Positions 6,480 to 9,115 of a stretch of DNA of 9,115 nt are shown piece after piece. The stretch is taken from assembly GCA_950075905.1 (NCBI GenBank), contig CATMVR010000148.1, positions 1 through 9,115 on the forward strand. Direction: 5' to 3'. This DNA comes from an uncultured Persicitalea sp. Its GTDB lineage: Bacteria > Bacteroidota > Bacteroidia > Cytophagales > Spirosomataceae. Numbering within the stretch: position 1 is the stretch's first letter; each line of letters begins with the position of its first letter. The notes under the pieces were generated by a model. The model ran no database searches and was not told the DNA's origin. It worked only from the letters and a program-made list of their open reading frames with translations. The position numbers and the translations under genes were made by a program.

Positions 6480-6873
6480 CAAATAAACACATATTTTTTT
6501 CAAATAGTTAACCAAAGCTTGAACTTAATTTTATCAATGGATATACACTAATACATCTCATCTCTCTTTTCTAAGATTTACAAGAAACGCAAACTGCAAG
6601 TCTCCGCATTAAAGGGCTGACAAGGGCCTATACACTGTAATAATTATAGTGGAAAGGGGAGAAAATATTCATTTTGTCAAAAAATCGACATTATGAGAGA
6701 AGAATATAGATTTTAAACCTCATCACGTTTTAGTATGTGCATCTCTATTTCTACACCATAAAATATCCATCAAGTAAGTAAGCCTCCTCTCAGCAGTATT
6801 AGTTCAGACTTTCTACAGGCTAGTAGAGATATAATTCCATCTTAATACTTTCAAATTATAATTTAATTTTAAT
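6480..6873. other. AT-rich gene-free divergent regulatory region
   Basis: About 390 bp between the repressor operators and the rightward promoter. No reading frame of useful length is seen on either strand and there is no strong terminator hairpin. It could hold a small RNA or further regulator sites, but I cannot point to one. Confidence 0.4.
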
Positions 6874-6925
6874 CTAACTTTTGTTTAATATTTGTTTGAA
6901 AATTAAACAAAAGTTAGTATTTTTA
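6874..6925 (+). promoter_or_regulatory. Promoter and operator of the SymE operon
   Basis: A perfect 16-bp inverted repeat (CTAACTTTTGTTTAAT at 6874-6889 and its complement at 6902-6917) surrounds a promoter-like pair: TTTG (6895-6898), 19 bp, TATTTTTA (6918-6925), a 7/8 match to TAnnTTTG. The right arm fills the space between the -33 and -7 elements, and the left arm lies just before the -33 element. The right arm, read on the minus strand, extends to AAATACTAACTTTTGTTTAA, nearly the same as the repressor-gene motif at 6430. The operon's first ATG is about 50 bp away. Confidence 0.6.
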
Positions 6926-6974
6926 TATAGTCAAGATACATAATCAATTCTCGAACAAAATACAGGCACAACCA

Positions 6975-7166
6975 ATGAATATCCCCATGCCGATTCCAAG
7001 TACCACAACTTCGGTTGCCATCTGCGGATTTGTTTCAGAAATAGTCCGCGACAACCCCACTAACTATCCATCATCTATAAGGAATACCGCTGACCATGAA
7101 GATCCGGAATTTGCCGCCCAAATCGAAGCCTACGAAGCATGGCAAGCCGCCATCTGGCTGGACTAA
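6975..7166 (+). CDS. Small acidic protein, function unknown
   Basis: 63 aa, first gene after the rightward promoter. The N-terminal third is rich in Pro, Thr and Ser; the C-terminal third, DPEFAAQIEAYEAWQAAIWLD, is acidic and could form an amphipathic helix. No known motif, signal peptide or zinc site. The ATG follows a likely leader of about 45 nt without a clear Shine-Dalgarno. It is followed after 63 bp by the next gene in the same direction, so it is probably part of the operon. The position after a good promoter and the absence of other genes make it plausible, but its small size leaves doubt that it is translated. Confidence 0.55.
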   Translation: MNIPMPIPSTTTSVAICGFVSEIVRDNPTNYPSSIRNTADHEDPEFAAQIEAYEAWQAAIWLD

Positions 7167-7229
7167 ATAACTTTTGTCCGGTACCCACAGTATCGGGCCA
7201 TTCCTTCACTTCAGACAAAATTGCAAATC

Positions 7230-7466
7230 ATGAGAAGAATTAAAGCAGAGGTCACCCTACATGGAATCGAAATCTCCGTACGCGGAACCTACGAACCCGC
7301 AGAACCGTCAGAATGGGACTATCCAGGCAGCGGGCCGGAAATAGACATCCAAGCTGCCATCGTGGGGGGAGTGGACGTACTGCCCTGGGTGGAGGCCGCC
7401 GATTGGATGGAGAAACTCGAAACCACCGTACTGGAATATCTCGGAGAACCCGTAACCGACCACTGA
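7230..7466 (+). CDS. Small acidic protein coupled to the SymE-like gene
   Basis: 78 aa from ATG 7230 (an in-frame TTG at 7221 is less likely). The sequence is acidic: 'VTLHGIEISVRGTYEPAEPSE' at the start, 'GSGPEIDIQAAIVGGVD' in the middle, and a predicted C-terminal helix 'WMEKLETTVLEYLGEP'. It resembles small uncharacterised proteins of plasmids and phages with a beta-rich N-terminus ending in a short helix; I do not know a function. Its TGA is separated from the next ATG by one base, so the two genes are almost certainly translated together. An acidic protein directly before a basic toxin-like one is the layout of many type II toxin-antitoxin pairs, but SymE systems normally have no protein antitoxin, so this is only a hypothesis. 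Confidence 0.75.
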   Translation: MRRIKAEVTLHGIEISVRGTYEPAEPSEWDYPGSGPEIDIQAAIVGGVDVLPWVEAADWMEKLETTVLEYLGEPVTDH

Positions 7467-7467
7467 C

Positions 7468-7650
7468 ATGACACATACCCGCAGAAGAAAGGTAAGCTCT
7501 ATTTCCCGCGCCAACTGGCGCTTGCGCCATACGCGCTTTTTGCCCGCCCTCATGCTGGGGGGTGTCTGGCTGGAGCGTGCCGGCTTTGAAATTGGCCAGA
7601 CGGTCAGCATTGAGGTACACGAGGGCAGAATCATCATTAAACAAGACTAG
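7468..7650 (+). CDS. SymE-family toxin-like protein
   Basis: 60 aa, very basic N-terminus (MTHTRRRKVSSISRANWRLR). Residues 24-57 hold the SymE signature: P26-x-L28, GGVWLERAGFEIGQ (31-44), then V.IEV.EGRIII. This is the swapped-hairpin, AbrB-like fold of SymE. In E. coli SymE is an SOS-induced protein that condenses or damages nucleic acids and is silenced by an antisense RNA (SymR). The E. coli protein is about twice as long, mainly because of extra N-terminal sequence; compact versions occur in Bacteroidota. The gene follows an acidic protein gene with a 1-nt gap. No antisense RNA promoter was found on the other strand. Control by the upstream XRE/S24 repressor would parallel LexA control in E. 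coli. The family call rests on the motif and is good; toxicity is not shown. Confidence 0.8.
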   Translation: MTHTRRRKVSSISRANWRLRHTRFLPALMLGGVWLERAGFEIGQTVSIEVHEGRIIIKQD

Positions 7651-7665
7651 ACTTTTCAACAACAC

Positions 7666-7691
7666 GTCCCCGGCGCTCTGGCACCGGGGAC
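7666..7691 (+). ncRNA. Hairpin between the SymE-like and DUF3846-like genes
   Basis: GTCCCCGG and CCGGGGAC pair perfectly (7666-7673 with 7684-7691), with two more G-C pairs inside and a TCTG loop. No T tract follows, so it is not a simple terminator. It may act as an RNA-processing or stability element that sets unequal expression of the two genes. Confidence 0.55.
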
Positions 7692-7707
7692 CAAAACTTA
7701 AAAAATC

Positions 7708-8355
7708 ATGTTCATTCAAGCCATAAAAATTGATGTAATCAAAAAGGAAGTATACGGGCTCCAAATAAATGGTAATCTTGAAGGTCTATACTCGGCCATC
7801 GGTTGCGACAACGTCGAATGCATCGGCCTCAACCGGGGAAATGACCTTTGGATAGACGGAGAGGGGCTTTTACGCCATCCACAGCCGCCAAGGTTCAAGC
7901 TAAAAGGGTACCCTTTGGCCTTGACGGGCAACGGGCTGGTGTGTGGCTTTGATGGTGAGGGGGGCACCATCGGCACCACGCTGACAGTGCAGGCAGTGGC
8001 TGCGCTGGTCACCTTTTTGGGCGACGAACCGGACGGCCAAATGGCCGGTTTAGATTTATTTCAACCCCTCATCGAAGTGCTGGAACAGGGGCGTTCCAGT
8101 TTGCCTGTACAGCCGGATGGGGTGGGTGCGGAATGCAACCATCTCGTCCGCCAGGGCGACAACTACGGCGAGACGTGCCTAGTCTGCGGCAGTGTCACCG
8201 GTGGCTACGGATACTGGGGGGAGGGTAGCTCCGAATGTTTGCACCAGTGGGCGTCCATGGGAGGGGACAGCATATTCGAAATCTGCCTATACTGCCAGCG
8301 CACGCGGTCCAAAGCCAGCCATTCTCCAATCAAGGGCGACAAGGGGAGCGGATAG
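7708..8355 (+). CDS. DUF3846-like protein with two C-terminal zinc-binding motifs
   Basis: 215 aa, last gene of the operon. Residues 1-88 resemble DUF3846: a first strand (AIKIDVIKKEVYGLQI), then NLEGLYSAIGCDNVECIGL, DLWIDGEGLLR and GNGLVCGFDGEGG. DUF3846 proteins are small plasmid and phage proteins of unknown role. Residues 89-135 are a linker with predicted helices. The C-terminal part holds two similar metal sites: C143-x-H145...C157-x2-C160 and C177-x-H179...C193-x2-C196, each a likely four-ligand zinc site. Such repeats often contact nucleic acid or protein. No enzyme motif is visible. The start ATG lies 16 bp after the upstream hairpin. A perfect hairpin begins 3 bp after the TAG stop. 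The zinc-ligand call is direct from sequence; the domain name is moderate and the role unknown. Confidence 0.75.
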   Translation: MFIQAIKIDVIKKEVYGLQINGNLEGLYSAIGCDNVECIGLNRGNDLWIDGEGLLRHPQPPRFKLKGYPLALTGNGLVCGFDGEGGTIGTTLTVQAVAALVTFLGDEPDGQMAGLDLFQPLIEVLEQGRSSLPVQPDGVGAECNHLVRQGDNYGETCLVCGSVTGGYGYWGEGSSECLHQWASMGGDSIFEICLYCQRTRSKASHSPIKGDKGSG

Positions 8356-8358
8356 CGG

Positions 8359-8407
8359 CCGCTTCGCTGCGCGGGCCCAGGAAAAGGGTGCCCGCGCAGC
8401 GAAGCGG
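8359..8407 (+). terminator. Perfect 18-bp hairpin ending the SymE operon
   Basis: CCGCTTCGCTGCGCGGGC (8359-8376) pairs fully with 8390-8407 around a 13-nt loop. It starts 3 bp past the stop codon of the zinc protein. Only a short AATTT follows, so termination may be partial or the hairpin may protect the mRNA end; it is the strongest GC hairpin in the window. Confidence 0.75.
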
Positions 8408-8663
8408 AATTTCGGATGGGCTTGAAACGCCAGAAGGCGGATACTTGAATCTGTTAGCACGGATGGAGGCTAAATTGTCAAAATGCACACCCTGAGAGTC
8501 GGCTGTACCTTCCCTTGGGGTAGCTAAAGTTTCAGTCAAATATAAAATCCATAAAATTCTTCCAATTTTTTATGATACCTCCTTCAATCGTTTAGAGTCC
8601 TGGAACCTTTCCGGCTCACTATCAGGGAAAATCAAGGGAATTATTTGAAATGGACTTTTAAAA
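8408..8663. other. Gene-free stretch before the resolvase region
   Basis: No convincing gene on either strand. It contains small hairpins: CGCC/GGCG with an AGAA loop near 8429-8440 and a GCTGTACC...GGGGTAGC stem near 8502-8524. A terminator lies further on at 8687 with no gene between, so an untranslated RNA might be encoded here. Confidence 0.35.
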
Positions 8664-8689
8664 GTTCAGAAAGCGATACCTTTCTGAAC
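8664..8689 (+). other. Perfect 10-bp hairpin ahead of a terminator
   Basis: GTTCAGAAAG and CTTTCTGAAC (8664-8673, 8680-8689) pair fully around a CGATAC loop. Its right arm shares AAC (8687-8689) with the left arm of the next hairpin, so the two structures compete for three bases. Confidence 0.5.
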
Positions 8690-8716
8690 CCTGCCTAGTG
8701 TCGGGGTTTCTTTTTT
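8687..8716 (+). terminator. Rho-independent terminator without an upstream gene
   Basis: AACCCTG pairs with CGGGGTT (8687-8693 with 8702-8708, one T-G pair) around an 8-nt loop, followed by TCTTTTTT. It stops rightward transcription before the resolvase. The zinc-protein gene ends 330 bp earlier behind its own hairpin, so this is either a backup or ends an untranslated RNA. Confidence 0.65.
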
Positions 8717-8734
8717 AATTTACCCGGAAAACAG

Positions 8735-8796
8735 GGTCCAAAAAGTAGGTCCAGATCAAAATCTAGGCGTATCTTTATGGACCTAACTTTTTGACC
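8735..8796. promoter_or_regulatory. Inverted repeat upstream of the resolvase (operator or res subsite)
   Basis: GGTCCAAAAAGTAGGTCC (8735-8752) and GGACCTAACTTTTTGACC (8779-8796) are near-perfect inverted copies, 44 bp centre to centre. The left arm also holds two direct GGTCC copies. Between the arms lies TATCTTTA (8770-8777), a 7/8 match to the -7 element. Resolvases usually bind inverted sites beside their own gene, so this may be both res subsite and autoregulatory operator. Confidence 0.5.
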
Positions 8797-8813
8797 GTAT
8801 TACGAACCAACTT

Positions 8814-9115
8814 ATGAACCATACCTTCGGCTACGCCCGTGTCTCCACGGTCGATCAGAATACCGATACCCAAATAGAAGCCTTGCAGAAGTATGGATGC
8901 GACCGCATCTTCCAGAAAAAAATCTCGGGACTGGCTACACAGCGCCCAGCCTTGGATGAAATGCTCTCGCTCCTGCGGCAGGGGGATACCGTGGTAGTAT
9001 CACGTTTCAACCGTCTGGGCCGGAGCCGGGACCACCTGATCGGACTGATCGGATATTTCGTCAATCGCGGCATCATTTTCAAAGCCTTGGACCTAGGCAT
9101 TGATTCCAGCACCCC
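8814..9115 (+). CDS. Serine recombinase (resolvase/invertase), N-terminal part
   Basis: The first 100 residues are visible; the gene runs off the right edge. It opens YARVSTVDQNTDTQ, placing the catalytic Ser at residue 11, followed by IEALQKYGCDRIFQKKISG and RPALDEMLSLLRQGD, the usual order in the Tn3 resolvase/Hin invertase catalytic domain. The arginine-bearing helix reads SRFNRLGRSRDHL; RLGRS keeps both conserved arginines, but the usual LDR is FNR. The E-helix and DNA-binding helix-turn-helix lie outside. It is likely to resolve plasmid multimers, though an invertase or transposon resolvase role is equally consistent. An inverted repeat lies 18-79 bp upstream. The ATG at 8814 precedes the conserved first strand directly, which supports the start. 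Confidence 0.93.
   Translation, partial: MNHTFGYARVSTVDQNTDTQIEALQKYGCDRIFQKKISGLATQRPALDEMLSLLRQGDTVVVSRFNRLGRSRDHLIGLIGYFVNRGIIFKALDLGIDSST

Noticed and set aside
7252..7764. 170-aa leftward open frame over the SymE operon
   Set aside because: It lies opposite three rightward genes with recognisable or coupled products, is rich in Arg and Pro as expected for antisense of GC-rich coding DNA, and has no promoter.
7716..8012. 98-aa leftward frame and the rightward frames at 8192-8495
   Set aside because: These are shadows of the zinc-protein gene and its hairpin; compositions are biased and no motif is present.
8855..9112. 85-aa leftward frame
   Set aside because: It is entirely antisense to the conserved resolvase catalytic domain.

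Overview
The window reads as part of a plasmid from a member of the Bacteroidota, most likely a Cytophagales/Spirosomataceae-type bacterium. Four observations support this. There is a Rep_3-family replication initiator behind a very long iteron array. Several promoters fit the Bacteroidota -33/-7 pattern (TTG, 19-20 bp, TAnnTTT-) rather than the E. coli pattern. There is a small secreted beta-strand protein of a kind common in that group. Two regulators and DUF-type proteins also look like Bacteroidota versions. The host assignment is inference, since no phylogenetic marker is present.

Layout, left to right. 1-686 (-): N-terminal part of an AAA15/RloA-like ATPase, cut by the window edge. 687-1036: no gene. 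1096-1485 (-): small secreted protein ending in a strong hairpin terminator. 1486-1912: no gene, but two dyad structures. 1913-2653 (-): unrecognised basic 246-aa protein, transcribed away from the origin from a promoter that carries a perfect 11-bp inverted repeat. 2695-4560: the replication region. An AT-rich stretch leads into a 19-bp-arm palindrome made of two head-to-head iterons. Five more iterons follow at 22-33 bp spacing, then a gap holding one good and one weaker DnaA-box match, then 36 iterons at a near-constant 42 bp. A last iteron overlaps the rep promoter. I count 43 iterons, and nearly all spacings are close to whole helical turns, so they would lie on one face of about 1.7 kb of DNA. 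4621-5751 (+): rep.

5759-6409 (-): XRE/S24 (LexA/CI-like) repressor, convergent with rep with only 7 bp between the stop codons. 6410-6974: a long divergent regulatory region. A 14-nt motif near the repressor start recurs in the inverted repeat around the promoter of the rightward operon, which suggests that one regulator controls both. 6975-8355 (+): four-gene operon. It holds a 63-aa acidic protein, a 78-aa acidic protein, a SymE-family toxin-like protein coupled to it with a 1-nt gap, and a DUF3846-like protein with two CxH...CxxC zinc-binding motifs. A perfect 18-bp hairpin closes the operon. 8408-8813: hairpins, an orphan terminator and an inverted repeat that may be the resolvase operator or res site. 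8814-9115 (+): N-terminal catalytic domain of a serine recombinase, cut by the window edge.

Taken together: Rep plus array give replication and probably copy control, the resolvase probably keeps the plasmid monomeric, and the XRE/S24-SymE unit looks like a repressor-controlled toxin or stress module. The most unusual element is the size and helical phasing of the iteron array.
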